From the NCBI GenBank assembly GCA_007134695.1, contig SLKI01000008.1, forward strand, positions 1-64,000: a stretch of 64,000 bases of DNA. Direction: 5' to 3'. This DNA is from Balneolaceae bacterium. Its GTDB lineage: Bacteria > Bacteroidota > Rhodothermia > Balneolales > Balneolaceae. Positions 44,662 to 53,329 of the stretch are shown here, one piece after another. Positions within the stretch are counted from its first letter, which is position 1, and every line of letters begins with the position of its first letter. The position numbers were made by a program, and so were the translations under genes. The notes under the pieces were generated by a model. It did not search any database and was not told the origin of the DNA. It saw only the letters and a list, made by a program, of their open reading frames with translations.

Positions 44662-46416
44662 ATGTTTGGCAAGAAGGATTACATAGGAATTGCACTGGAT
44701 AACAAAACGATGGATTCGGTGCGCATCCAGCTTGACGGAAAAAAGGTGCAGCTGCTGGATATGACTCGCCATGAGCTGGTGACGCCGCTGGATGAAGGGT
44801 ATGACTCATCGACGCAGGAGGGCCGGCATCAGGCCGATGAAGGGCAGGATGTCGATGATATTTTCGGTTTTGATAACTCCGGAGGGCAGGCCGCAGCTGA
44901 AGAATCATCCGGTGAAGAGATAGAAGGCCTGGAAGAATTAGAGGAGTTTGATGAGTTCGAGGATTTCGATGAGCTGGACGATCTTGATGAGCCTGCCGGT
45001 GAGTCGATGGACCTGGATATTACCGACGAAGCGGATGCCCCGGAAAACAACGTCATGCTACTTTATAACTATCTGCTGGCTTCGGACGGCAGGAAGAAAC
45101 ATCTCGGCCTGAATATCCGCTCAGGCAATACCGTCTTCCTGTTTGAGCGTGAACGGAATTTCAAGGAAGTTAAACAGAAGGAGCTTCAGGAAGTGGTCAG
45201 CTCCCGCCTGGAATCGGTATATGGATTTCAGCCCACCACAGACCGCTATAGCTATTTTGTACGTCCGGATGGATCACTCTCCATTGCATCTGTAGACAAA
45301 GAGCCAGCCTCTTTGGAACTGGTGAACCAGATCGATGAAAATTTTTCAGGCCTCAACCTGTATATCGAAAATATTCTGCCTGATGAGGTCGCTCTTACCG
45401 GGCTGTACCGTTATAACTATCCGGATGCGGATGGAACGGAGATTACCGGGCTGATTCAGTTCGGAGCGAGCCGATGCCGTATCATCTTCATGAGGGGGAA
45501 AGAAGTGCTTCAGGTATCGCCGGTTATAAATGAAGGAACGTTGAATAAAAACTTCCTTAATACTCTTTTCAGCAAGCTGCTATTTCAGCTCGATACGGGT
45601 GAAGTTCCAGCCCTGAACCGAATAGTTTTATGTGATAACACTCTCGGCAGTAAAGCGCTGGAGTTTTTCCAGAACAATTTCCCGGATGTTGAAGTCAGTG
45701 AGTTCACGCTCAACCCCAACCTGTTTGAAATCTCTGATGATCAGCTTCCAAAAGTAAGAGAGTATACAACGGCGATCGCTATCGCTGTCGGTGCCAGCGG
45801 TGCGGCAGGCCAGCTCTATCCCGACCTCTCCATCATCCCGGACTATGTACATGATCGCCAAAAAATATTCAAACTCGAGTGGCATGGTGTTATTTTGTTG
45901 ATTGCCATTGGGTTAAGTCCAATACTTGTCAATCATTATTACCAGGAAAATCAGGAGCGGATTAACCAGTTGGAGTCAGAAAACCAGCGAGTTGAAACCA
46001 TGATTTCCGACCTGGAAGAGACGGTTATTCAAACCGAACTTCTGCAGGAGATGCTCGTTTCGTATCAGGATCAACTGGTAATGCTGCAAGAGCTGAGTGA
46101 AGGCAATATTCGCTGGACGGCATCCTTCGACCGGTTTAATGATGCTGTGGCTGATGTGGGCGGTATCTGGATCACATCGTTCAGGGAGACGGCCGACGGA
46201 CTGCAGATCGAAGGCAACTCTCTGTTTGAAGACAGAATTCCTCAGCTTGCGCGCCAGTTCAGCAACGTAACCCTGCTCAATGTGAGAAACAGACAGGTTC
46301 AGGAGCAAAGTGTCTTCTCATTTACCATGCGTATCAGCCGCATCTATCCGGACGATTCTTTCTACACTCCGGAAGAGACCCGGGAGCTGCAACAATTTTT
46401 GGAAACGATGAATTGA
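44662..46416 (+). CDS. PilM-PilN fusion / GspL-like protein with acidic insert
   Basis: The 584-residue protein begins with an actin-like (PilM) fold (YIGIALDNKTMDSVRIQL). Early in that domain (~residues 45-120) sits a strongly acidic, repetitive segment (EELEEFDEFEDFDELDDLDE). The fold resumes (GLIQFGASRCRIIF, AIAIAVGASGAAGQLYPDLS), followed by one membrane helix (~409-429, WHGVILLIAIGLSPILV), a coiled coil and a PilN-like periplasmic domain (~500-580). This joins the usually separate PilM and PilN, as in GspL. It links the ATPase level to the periplasmic alignment complex. Confidence 0.78.
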   Translation: MFGKKDYIGIALDNKTMDSVRIQLDGKKVQLLDMTRHELVTPLDEGYDSSTQEGRHQADEGQDVDDIFGFDNSGGQAAAEESSGEEIEGLEELEEFDEFEDFDELDDLDEPAGESMDLDITDEADAPENNVMLLYNYLLASDGRKKHLGLNIRSGNTVFLFERERNFKEVKQKELQEVVSSRLESVYGFQPTTDRYSYFVRPDGSLSIASVDKEPASLELVNQIDENFSGLNLYIENILPDEVALTGLYRYNYPDADGTEITGLIQFGASRCRIIFMRGKEVLQVSPVINEGTLNKNFLNTLFSKLLFQLDTGEVPALNRIVLCDNTLGSKALEFFQNNFPDVEVSEFTLNPNLFEISDDQLPKVREYTTAIAIAVGASGAAGQLYPDLSIIPDYVHDRQKIFKLEWHGVILLIAIGLSPILVNHYYQENQERINQLESENQRVETMISDLEETVIQTELLQEMLVSYQDQLVMLQELSEGNIRWTASFDRFNDAVADVGGIWITSFRETADGLQIEGNSLFEDRIPQLARQFSNVTLLNVRNRQVQEQSVFSFTMRISRIYPDDSFYTPEETRELQQFLETMN

Positions 46417-46422
46417 TCGGAT

Positions 46423-47280
46423 ATGTCATACGGAATTCGTAATACATTAATTCTTGCATTTGTACTGCTCCTTTTTTTAGGAAGCGGATTCGGCTATATC
46501 CATTTCTACCAGAAGAGTATGATAGAGGAGCTGGAGCTCTCACTGGAAGAGAAAGAAGTGGAGTACGCAGAAATGAGTGAAATTGCAGAAACCTTTCCAT
46601 TTTACAGCCAGGCTGTGGAAGAGGCACAGAACTTTATTGAAACATTCGATAAAACTCTTTTCCCGATCAATGACACCGACCGCATTTTTAAATTCCTTTC
46701 GGAAATCAACCTGGAAGCACCGAGAGTTGAATTTGAGTACCTCTACTCCGATTCGACCGCAGAGGAGGAGTATGGCATTATCACATCGACCATCACCGGT
46801 TACGGCCCCTACCAGAGTATCTATACGTTTATAAATCGAATCGAAAACAGCCGCCCGGTCCAGAAAATTGAAAACCTGCAGGTATCACCGGTTAACCGGC
46901 CGGATGAATATGGACATGCAAATTTCAACTTTACCCTCAACAGCTACTACAATCGAACGGAGCATTTTGATACGACAGAAGAGGATTTAACGGTTGCTGG
47001 CCGGTATCCGGATCGATTCCACAATCCGTTTTACCCCCTTATTCGCGAACCGGAGCCGAATGTAGACAACCTGGTCGAGGTCGACAACAGCCGGCTGATT
47101 GGTGTCAGTCAGTCTCGCATCTTTTTACGTAATCAACATGGCGAATTGATCAACCTGTCGCTGAATGACCCTGTATATCTCGGCCAATTGACTGAAATCA
47201 ATTCCCAACAAGGCCGAGCGACATTTCGGCTTAACCGAGGAGGAATTATCGAAGAGGTAACCCTGGAGGTACAACGATGA
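46423..47280 (+). CDS. PilO-like pilus alignment protein
   Basis: The 285-residue protein has one N-terminal membrane helix (LILAFVLLLFLGSGFGYIHF), a coiled coil (EELELSLEEKEVEYAEMSEI) and a ferredoxin-like periplasmic domain (~85-180, GPYQSIYTFINRIENSRPVQ). This is the PilO plan. A C-terminal extension (~215-285: LVEVDNSRLIGVSQSRIFLR, LNDPVYLGQLTEI) looks like a PilP/GspC homology-region beta-domain, which may replace the missing PilP. It overlaps the secretin gene by 4 bp. Confidence 0.72.
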   Translation: MSYGIRNTLILAFVLLLFLGSGFGYIHFYQKSMIEELELSLEEKEVEYAEMSEIAETFPFYSQAVEEAQNFIETFDKTLFPINDTDRIFKFLSEINLEAPRVEFEYLYSDSTAEEEYGIITSTITGYGPYQSIYTFINRIENSRPVQKIENLQVSPVNRPDEYGHANFNFTLNSYYNRTEHFDTTEEDLTVAGRYPDRFHNPFYPLIREPEPNVDNLVEVDNSRLIGVSQSRIFLRNQHGELINLSLNDPVYLGQLTEINSQQGRATFRLNRGGIIEEVTLEVQR

Positions 47281-49151
47281 AAAGTAACAGAATGCCGACA
47301 CTCACAACGAGATTGACCATCTTGCCAACCCTCTGTTTGGCGATGCTGATAACCGCCGGTACCCTGTTTGCCCAGGATCGGCTTCCCAGAGATTTCACTC
47401 CTCCGGATCAGTCGATTGCATTCGACCGCTCGACCGATTTCCAGGAAGCGATCGATGTACTCAATGAATTTTCTCTGGAGTTTGAAGATATGCTGATCAT
47501 CGACCGTACGGGGCATACGGGCGAAATCGGCCGTTCACTTCCCAATATGCACTGGCAGGAGTCCCTTCAGATGCTGCTCAGAATTCATAATATGGTGCTG
47601 CACAGAGAGGAAGACTATTATGAAGTTCTGACTCGGGAGCAGGCTGAAGAGCGTGTACGGCCGGATCGAGTCGATCCGGATGCGCCGGACGAGCCTCGCC
47701 TGACTACAGCTACCCGTGAAGTACGTATCAACGCTACTTTTTTTGAAGGAAACCGGAGTGCGCTCAGAGAGGTCGGTGTCGACTGGTCGACCCTTACCAG
47801 CAATGTACCCCCCAATGCGATCAATTTTATCGGTGAGGATGCAACCGAATCGATTCCCGGATCTTTTGAAAACCGGTTTGTATCGGTCAATGCTGCGGGT
47901 GCCCGGAGTGTATCCCAAAATGTATTCAACTCGCTGGTAAACTTTGGCGATATCGGTGCAGGAATCGAGGTTCAGGCACTTTTCAGTGCCTTTGAGGCGG
48001 ATAATCTGGGAGAAGTTCTCGCAACACCGTCTGTCAAGGTGATGGATGGCGAAGAGGGCCGGATACAGGTAGGAGAGGACTTTTCGATCAAGCAGCGCGA
48101 CATTGCCGGCAACGTTATCGATGAATTTTTCAGTACAGGTACAATTTTGACCGCCACCCCACAGGTAGTCGATTATCAGGACACCACATTTATCTATCTG
48201 CAGCTCGAAGTAGAGCGTTCCTCCGCTCAGCCGGATCCGGTCAGCACGGTTATCAGCAAGGAAGATGCAAGCACGCACACACTGCTCCTGAACGGTGAAA
48301 GTACGGTGATAGCCGGTCTTTACCGTACTGAAAGAAGTGAAGTCCGAAGGGGCATTCCCATATTGAAGGATCTGCCAGGGTGGTTTTTCGGCCTGAAGTA
48401 CCTTTTTGGGTACAACAGAACTGAGGTCTCCCAGTCCGAACTCATCGTGCTTGTTCAGGCAGAGCTTGAGGATCCGCTGCCGGTCAGGCTGGCACGTCAA
48501 TTGCAATCCAAACGTGAATTGCTGGAAATGCAGCAGCTGCGTCACAGGGATGAGCTCGACTATATTACAGGTGATGCTTTTGACTCGGACTTTTTTGATG
48601 AACCCGAACAGGAGCCGAACGACGATCCGCCGCCGGCTGAGGAGCTGATCGAAGAGGAGCGTGAAGAGAGACCGCTTACTGAGGAACCGGAAGATCCGGT
48701 TATTGAGAAACCTGAAGAAAAGAAGGCTGAAAAGCCGGAGATAAAGGATCCAGAAGAGCCTGAAAAGGTCGAAGAGGTGAAAGAAAAGGAACCGGAAAAG
48801 GAGATCGAAGAGGTCGAACCTGAGGAGGTTCCCGAAGAGGAGGAAGTTGTAGAAGAGATCGAGGAAGAGATCGAAGAAACTGTAGAGCCGATTGCTCTGC
48901 GATATTTCACGATTGCCGAGACGCTGACTTCACGCTCGGCGGCTGAAAGAGTTTATAGGGAACTGCAAGATGAGAATTACCGTCCCTATCTTCTCTACAG
49001 TCCGAGAACATCCTATTACTTTGTCGCTTACGCCGGGTTTGAAGATTTAGAAGAGGCACGCAGTTACACACGGCAGATACGCGAAGAGATTCAGCCGGAT
49101 GCCTGGATGTCTACCCTGACGGTGGAAGAGATTATCGAACCGCGAAACTGA
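47277..49151 (+). CDS. Secretin with acidic linker and C-terminal SPOR domain
   Basis: The 624-residue protein has a signal peptide (ending TLFAQ), an STN-like domain (~45-100) and the secretin core (~150-400: IGAGIEVQALFSAFEADNLG, EVLATPSVKVMDGEEGRIQV, AGLYRTERSEVRRGIPILKD). An ~115-residue Glu/Pro/Lys-rich linker (~430-545) precedes a SPOR-like module (~548-620; YFTIAETLTSRSAAERVY, YYFVAYAGFEDLEEA). Secretins form the outer-membrane pore of pili/T2SS. A SPOR end should bind peptidoglycan, where PilQ normally uses AMIN domains at its N-terminus. The ATGA overlap with the pilO-like gene shows coupling. Confidence 0.85.
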   Translation: MKSNRMPTLTTRLTILPTLCLAMLITAGTLFAQDRLPRDFTPPDQSIAFDRSTDFQEAIDVLNEFSLEFEDMLIIDRTGHTGEIGRSLPNMHWQESLQMLLRIHNMVLHREEDYYEVLTREQAEERVRPDRVDPDAPDEPRLTTATREVRINATFFEGNRSALREVGVDWSTLTSNVPPNAINFIGEDATESIPGSFENRFVSVNAAGARSVSQNVFNSLVNFGDIGAGIEVQALFSAFEADNLGEVLATPSVKVMDGEEGRIQVGEDFSIKQRDIAGNVIDEFFSTGTILTATPQVVDYQDTTFIYLQLEVERSSAQPDPVSTVISKEDASTHTLLLNGESTVIAGLYRTERSEVRRGIPILKDLPGWFFGLKYLFGYNRTEVSQSELIVLVQAELEDPLPVRLARQLQSKRELLEMQQLRHRDELDYITGDAFDSDFFDEPEQEPNDDPPPAEELIEEEREERPLTEEPEDPVIEKPEEKKAEKPEIKDPEEPEKVEEVKEKEPEKEIEEVEPEEVPEEEEVVEEIEEEIEETVEPIALRYFTIAETLTSRSAAERVYRELQDENYRPYLLYSPRTSYYFVAYAGFEDLEEARSYTRQIREEIQPDAWMSTLTVEEIIEPRN

Positions 49152-49953
49152 CAGACGCTTCAGAATCCCGAGTTGACTGTTTGAGAAGAAACCGAATCGC
49201 TTCCCGGTTGAATTCATCCGGTTGTTCGATATTGCAGACATGGCCGCAGTCGTCGATAACAAACAGACTACTGTTATTGTGCTCCGCCACCATTTTTTTT
49301 ACCGGCGGCAGAAACATGTGATCCTCACTGCCCATTATGTAGAGAGTCGGGTTGGAGCTTTCTGACTCACGGAAGTAACGCAGCAGTGGATTGACTTCGT
49401 AAGTCAGCCTGTACCATCGCAAAAATTCCTTTCGGGCCATTTTTTTGGCTTCATTGATAAACATGCCTCTCGATTCTTCATGATTGGCCCGGGGCAGTAT
49501 CACCCATGCAAAGAGTGAATAGAGCCACATAAACGGTATGATGCGTTTGAGTTTGTGCCCTGCCCATACCAGAAAACGTGAGCGGATATTCAGCCGCATG
49601 ATTGCACCACACATCACCGATGAGATCACTCTTTCGGGTTGTTCCTCTTCAATCGTTCTGATAATAATCGTGCCGAGAGAGACACCGGTAAAGTGTGCCC
49701 GGTCAATTTTAAGGTGGTCTAGTACCTCGATTACATCCTGGCTGACCGTTTTGAACGTATATTTCTCTTTGTAGTAGTCATAAATGATGTGGCTGGAATT
49801 ACCGTGCCCGCGCAGATCGATAAAGAGGACATTAAAATTTTCTGTAAAAGGCTTGATCTGACGATACCAGATCGTTGAAGAGCCTCCGGCTCCATGGATA
49901 AAGACGACCCAGTCGCGGTCTTCGTCAAGCAGATATGTCTTGTGATACAGCAT
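49132..49953 (-). CDS. Alpha/beta hydrolase
   Basis: The 273-residue protein has an oxyanion segment VVFIHGAGGSSTIW, LRGHGNSS, a nucleophile elbow FTGVSLGTII (Ser in G-x-S-x-G), an acid in YIMGSEDHMF and the final catalytic His in DDCGHVCNIEQPDEF. No signal peptide is present. The substrate is unknown. Its 3' end overlaps the convergent secretin gene by 20 bp. Confidence 0.88.
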   Translation of the reverse strand: MLYHKTYLLDEDRDWVVFIHGAGGSSTIWYRQIKPFTENFNVLFIDLRGHGNSSHIIYDYYKEKYTFKTVSQDVIEVLDHLKIDRAHFTGVSLGTIIIRTIEEEQPERVISSVMCGAIMRLNIRSRFLVWAGHKLKRIIPFMWLYSLFAWVILPRANHEESRGMFINEAKKMARKEFLRWYRLTYEVNPLLRYFRESESSNPTLYIMGSEDHMFLPPVKKMVAEHNNSSLFVIDDCGHVCNIEQPDEFNREAIRFLLKQSTRDSEASVSFAVR

Positions 49954-50069
49954 CGTTAAGTCAGCATCAATATAGCATGAATTTCTCGTACCGAAAACGG
50001 GTACAACGGTTCCGAATTATGATGATTTTTCTGAAATCGCTCTTTATCTGATTCTTGTTATTTTTCATT

Positions 50070-50864
50070 ATGAAAATGATACGAGCCCTTTTACGTCTTC
50101 CCGCCATCGCTGTTACAACGGTATCGCTCTACCTCTTATTTCTGGCCGGATCTCTACCGCTTAAACTCGTAAACCGGAATACAGAAAATTGGAGACATAA
50201 ATGCACAAAAAGCTGGGGCAGGGCGATTCTGGCGATTGCAGGTGTTGAAATACACCGGGAGGGGAGAGCACCGAAAGAGCCATTTTTTCTTGTTTCAAAC
50301 CACCTCAGTTATCTCGATATAGCTGTCTATTTAAGCAGTGTAAACGGCACCTTTGTTGCCAAGAAAGAGATGGAGAACTGGCCGGTACTCGGCTGGATTG
50401 CAAAAGGGCTTGGCATTTTGTTTATCGACCGTACAAAAAAAAGTGATGTACACCGGGTGAATCAGCAGATTACGGATGCGATGAAAAGGAAGCAGGGAAT
50501 TATTCTTTTTCCCGAAGGTAAAACCTCAAAAGGGGAAGAAGTTCTGCCTTTCAGGCCGGCACTACTTGAACATCCGGTAAGAGCGGGTATGCCTGTATAC
50601 TATTCCTCTGTAACATATCGCACGGGCAAAGGTGATGCTCCCGCCGAACAGGCGGTCTGCTGGTGGGGAGATGAGCCTCTGTTCGCTCATGCCCGTCGGC
50701 TGGCAGGATTGAAGAAGATCCGGTGTGATCTGATTTTTGGAGAGAAACCGCTTAAAGCCGATGACCGCAAGGAGCTGGGCCGGGAGCTTCACCGGGAAGT
50801 AACTTCAATTTTCAGGCCTGTAGACCAGGAGCTCCCGGCTCAAGGAAACATTTCATCCCGATAA
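50070..50864 (+). CDS. 1-acyl-sn-glycerol-3-phosphate acyltransferase (PlsC family), second copy
   Basis: The ~264-residue protein has an N-terminal hydrophobic helix (AVTTVSLYLLFLAGSLPLKL), the HX4D box in VSNHLSYLDIAV and FPEGKTSKGEEVLPF. It is more like lyso-ornithine/olsF-type or PlsC acyltransferases than the gene at 35157; the acceptor is not predictable. I use the ATG at 50070; a TTG at 50055 would add five residues. Confidence 0.85.
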   Translation: MKMIRALLRLPAIAVTTVSLYLLFLAGSLPLKLVNRNTENWRHKCTKSWGRAILAIAGVEIHREGRAPKEPFFLVSNHLSYLDIAVYLSSVNGTFVAKKEMENWPVLGWIAKGLGILFIDRTKKSDVHRVNQQITDAMKRKQGIILFPEGKTSKGEEVLPFRPALLEHPVRAGMPVYYSSVTYRTGKGDAPAEQAVCWWGDEPLFAHARRLAGLKKIRCDLIFGEKPLKADDRKELGRELHREVTSIFRPVDQELPAQGNISSR

Positions 50865-50885
50865 TGGTTCAAATTTCCTGAAATG

Positions 50886-51347
50886 TCAGTCAGTTCTGAG
50901 TTTTTTAAAAAAAGATTTCAGGAGTGCTGAACAATCGGCCTCCAGAACACCCTGAACAACTTCAACCTGATGATTTAATCGTTTGTTTTCAACAATATTG
51001 AAAATAGAGCCACAGCCTCCCGCTTTATCATCTGTGGCACCAAAAACAAGTCGTTTCAGCTTCGAATGGACAATGGCTCCTGCACACATGGGACAGGGTT
51101 CGAGAGTCACATAGAGCGTACAATCCAGAAGATATTTTGTTTCGATCGTGGCACATGCTGCGGATATAGCTAACATTTCGGCATGTGCTGTCGGATCCTT
51201 CAACATCTCAACCTGATTATAGCCTTTGCCGATAATTTTATTGTTATGAACTACCAGGGCACCAACCGGAATTTCACCTTCATCAGCTGCCTTTTGAGCA
51301 AGTAATAACGACTGGTGCATATATTTTGCATGATATGTAAATTCCAT
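50886..51347 (-). CDS. tadA: tRNA-specific adenosine deaminase TadA
   Basis: The ~153-residue cytidine-deaminase-fold protein has the zinc/catalytic motif PTAHAEMLAI (HAE) and LEPCPMCAGAIVHSKLKRLV (PCxxC). GATDDKAGGCGSIFNI is typical of TadA. It converts A34 to inosine in tRNA-Arg(ACG). The ATG at 51347 is preferred over a TTG at 51368. Confidence 0.94.
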   Translation of the reverse strand: MEFTYHAKYMHQSLLLAQKAADEGEIPVGALVVHNNKIIGKGYNQVEMLKDPTAHAEMLAISAACATIETKYLLDCTLYVTLEPCPMCAGAIVHSKLKRLVFGATDDKAGGCGSIFNIVENKRLNHQVEVVQGVLEADCSALLKSFFKKLRTD

Positions 51348-51563
51348 ATACTCTTGGCCGGTCAACAATTACAAATATGTGTATGAAGATCGGCATATAA
51401 GATACATAGAAGTTCCAAGGGTAAGAATTTCAGGATCTCTCTTAAATATTTCACAAAAAATGTTAAGTTACGCGATCAATCCTGAAGAGTTTACCAAACG
51501 ATCTCATTTTTATTTTCGTTTTATATCTCAAATGAACAACAATCAACTATAAGACTTCTAACC

Positions 51564-52013
51564 ATGGTTAAAAATTATATTACGACGCTCTTTATCAGTG
51601 CTGCGCTCATGTTGAGTGTTGCAGCTTGCGGGCCGTCGCTTGTCATTACGGACGTCAACTATACTCAACCGGTTGAGAGTGTAGTTTCTCCGGACGCTGA
51701 CAATGTGATTAACGACAGGCGGTACGCGATTTCATTCAGCATTACGTCTATTCTTGAAGAAGAGAATATCGCATCGACTGATGAAGTCCGGCTCATTCGT
51801 AATCGTTCGGGGTACTATTTCGTAACGGCTGCAGGATTCAATCATATCTATGTATTCAAACCTGCATCTGGCGAACTCGAGCTGGAAAATAAAATTGAAC
51901 TCACCACGGATGGACTGGGTCAGCCGGCACTCAATCAGCGCGGGGATCATATTGAAGTTGTTGATCGCGCAACGGGCCAGACCTATCGTGTAACTGAAGA
52001 AGGAAGAAGCTAA
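51564..52013 (+). CDS. Lipoprotein of unknown function
   Basis: The 149-residue protein has a lipobox (SVAAC) and a beta-rich body. VRLIRNRSGYYFVTAAGFNH followed by IYVFKPASGELEL suggests a small sandwich or single propeller-like blade. No family is recognised. It lies 17 bp before the next gene and probably forms a transcript with it. Confidence 0.65.
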   Translation: MVKNYITTLFISAALMLSVAACGPSLVITDVNYTQPVESVVSPDADNVINDRRYAISFSITSILEEENIASTDEVRLIRNRSGYYFVTAAGFNHIYVFKPASGELELENKIELTTDGLGQPALNQRGDHIEVVDRATGQTYRVTEEGRS

Positions 52014-52029
52014 CAGACAGGAGCCAACC

Positions 52030-53250
52030 ATGGATAAAATGATGAAAAGAACCTTTTCGACACTTTTTGCACTGATTCTGATCGCTGCTTCCGTCTCAAA
52101 TGTGGAAGCGCAGCAATCGGATTATGATACCATACAGGATTTCAGAGCTGAATATCAGCAGCTTCTTGAAAGCGTGGAACGGGCTGCAAGCACCGATGAA
52201 CTGAATGAAATTGCAGCATCGATTGACGCATTGGAGTCCGATTACAGGGGTTATGCCGATCTGATTAATGCCGCCATTTACCCCGACACTTACAGCTCCA
52301 GAATTGCAACTCTGCGATCCTGGCATGCAGATGCCGTAGAGCATTATAGATCGATCGAAGAGCTGAATGAACGGGTCGATGAACTTCGAAGTGAAGTGGA
52401 ATCTTTTCAGGCAGACCTTGCCGAGATGGATGCAAGAGCTGTAGAGCTTCGCAGGGAGATTGAGGAATCACAAGCCAATGAACGCAGACTGTCCGGCCTT
52501 GTCCGTGAGTATCGGGAAAATCTGGAAGCCCGCGACGAGTTTGTTACTGATTTTCTCGAAGATCTTCTGAAGAGGTATGAAGTTTTGGATGCGGCAACAG
52601 CGGATGAACTGGCTGAAGCTGCCGAACGCCTGGAAGACAATCCTGTAGACCTGGTCAAGACCATTTTGGGTGAGTATATCAACTTCACCAATGAGGCGAC
52701 CGGACTGAATGCTTATGACTATCTGCGAATGTCGACTCAGCACGCATACTTTAACGATGTCTGGCAGCGTATCGGTGAGAGGCTGACCCAGGTATTTGAT
52801 GCGGATCCTGTTCAGTCGCATCAGGAAGTAACCGATCTGCTTGCAAACTGGAATGCAGCGATCGACAACCGTATCTGGGGAGCTCTCGACAGTGCGTTTG
52901 CACAAAACGACATCAGCCTGGATAACTTTACGGATGCCGGCACCTTCTTCAACTCACTGACCTCATACATTCGTGCCCAGACCGAAACAGCTATCGATCG
53001 AAACAGCGAAGAAGATCTTGAGCAGTACCGGAACTTCTCCCGCTTTTGGAATCAGACGGTGAAGGGTGAGTGGGGTGAATATCTGATGAATGGCAATATC
53101 CTGACTTATGAGCAGATGTCTCAGATTGACAGCCAGCTGGAAGAATGGAACGAAGCTGCTGTTCCTGTTTCCAATTTGATGCTGATTCTGTTTTTAATCA
53201 GTGTTGCAGTAATTATTGGCTTGGTTGTAGCACTCGTCAGAAAGAAATAG
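52030..53250 (+). CDS. Periplasmic coiled-coil protein with C-terminal membrane anchor
   Basis: The 406-residue protein has a signal peptide (cleavage after VEAQ), a long coiled coil (~95-170, LNERVDELRSEVESFQADLA) and a helical domain. It ends with a membrane helix LMLILFLISVAVIIGLVVAL followed by VRKK. This is an N-out/C-in single-span protein with a large periplasmic part. No family is recognised; the paired lipoprotein upstream suggests an envelope-spanning complex (inference). A strong terminator follows. Confidence 0.65.
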   Translation: MDKMMKRTFSTLFALILIAASVSNVEAQQSDYDTIQDFRAEYQQLLESVERAASTDELNEIAASIDALESDYRGYADLINAAIYPDTYSSRIATLRSWHADAVEHYRSIEELNERVDELRSEVESFQADLAEMDARAVELRREIEESQANERRLSGLVREYRENLEARDEFVTDFLEDLLKRYEVLDAATADELAEAAERLEDNPVDLVKTILGEYINFTNEATGLNAYDYLRMSTQHAYFNDVWQRIGERLTQVFDADPVQSHQEVTDLLANWNAAIDNRIWGALDSAFAQNDISLDNFTDAGTFFNSLTSYIRAQTETAIDRNSEEDLEQYRNFSRFWNQTVKGEWGEYLMNGNILTYEQMSQIDSQLEEWNEAAVPVSNLMLILFLISVAVIIGLVVALVRKK

Positions 53251-53273
53251 CCAGCAAATTACCTTTTGGTTTT

Positions 53274-53310
53274 AAAAGCCGGTACATGAATTGAATGTAC
53301 CGGCTTTTTT
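53274..53310 (+). terminator. Bidirectional rho-independent terminator
   Basis: A perfect 13-bp stem (53274-53286 with 53296-53308) with a 9-nt loop ends in T6 on the plus strand and T4 on the minus strand. It lies between the convergent ends of the coiled-coil gene (53250) and the VWA gene (53330), so it can serve both. Confidence 0.93.
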
Positions 53311-53329
53311 ATTTCTCCCTAATACCGGA

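Noticed and set aside
47535-48545. 336-codon open frame on the minus strand
   Set aside because: Antisense shadow of the secretin gene, with Cys/His/Arg-rich nonsense-like composition.
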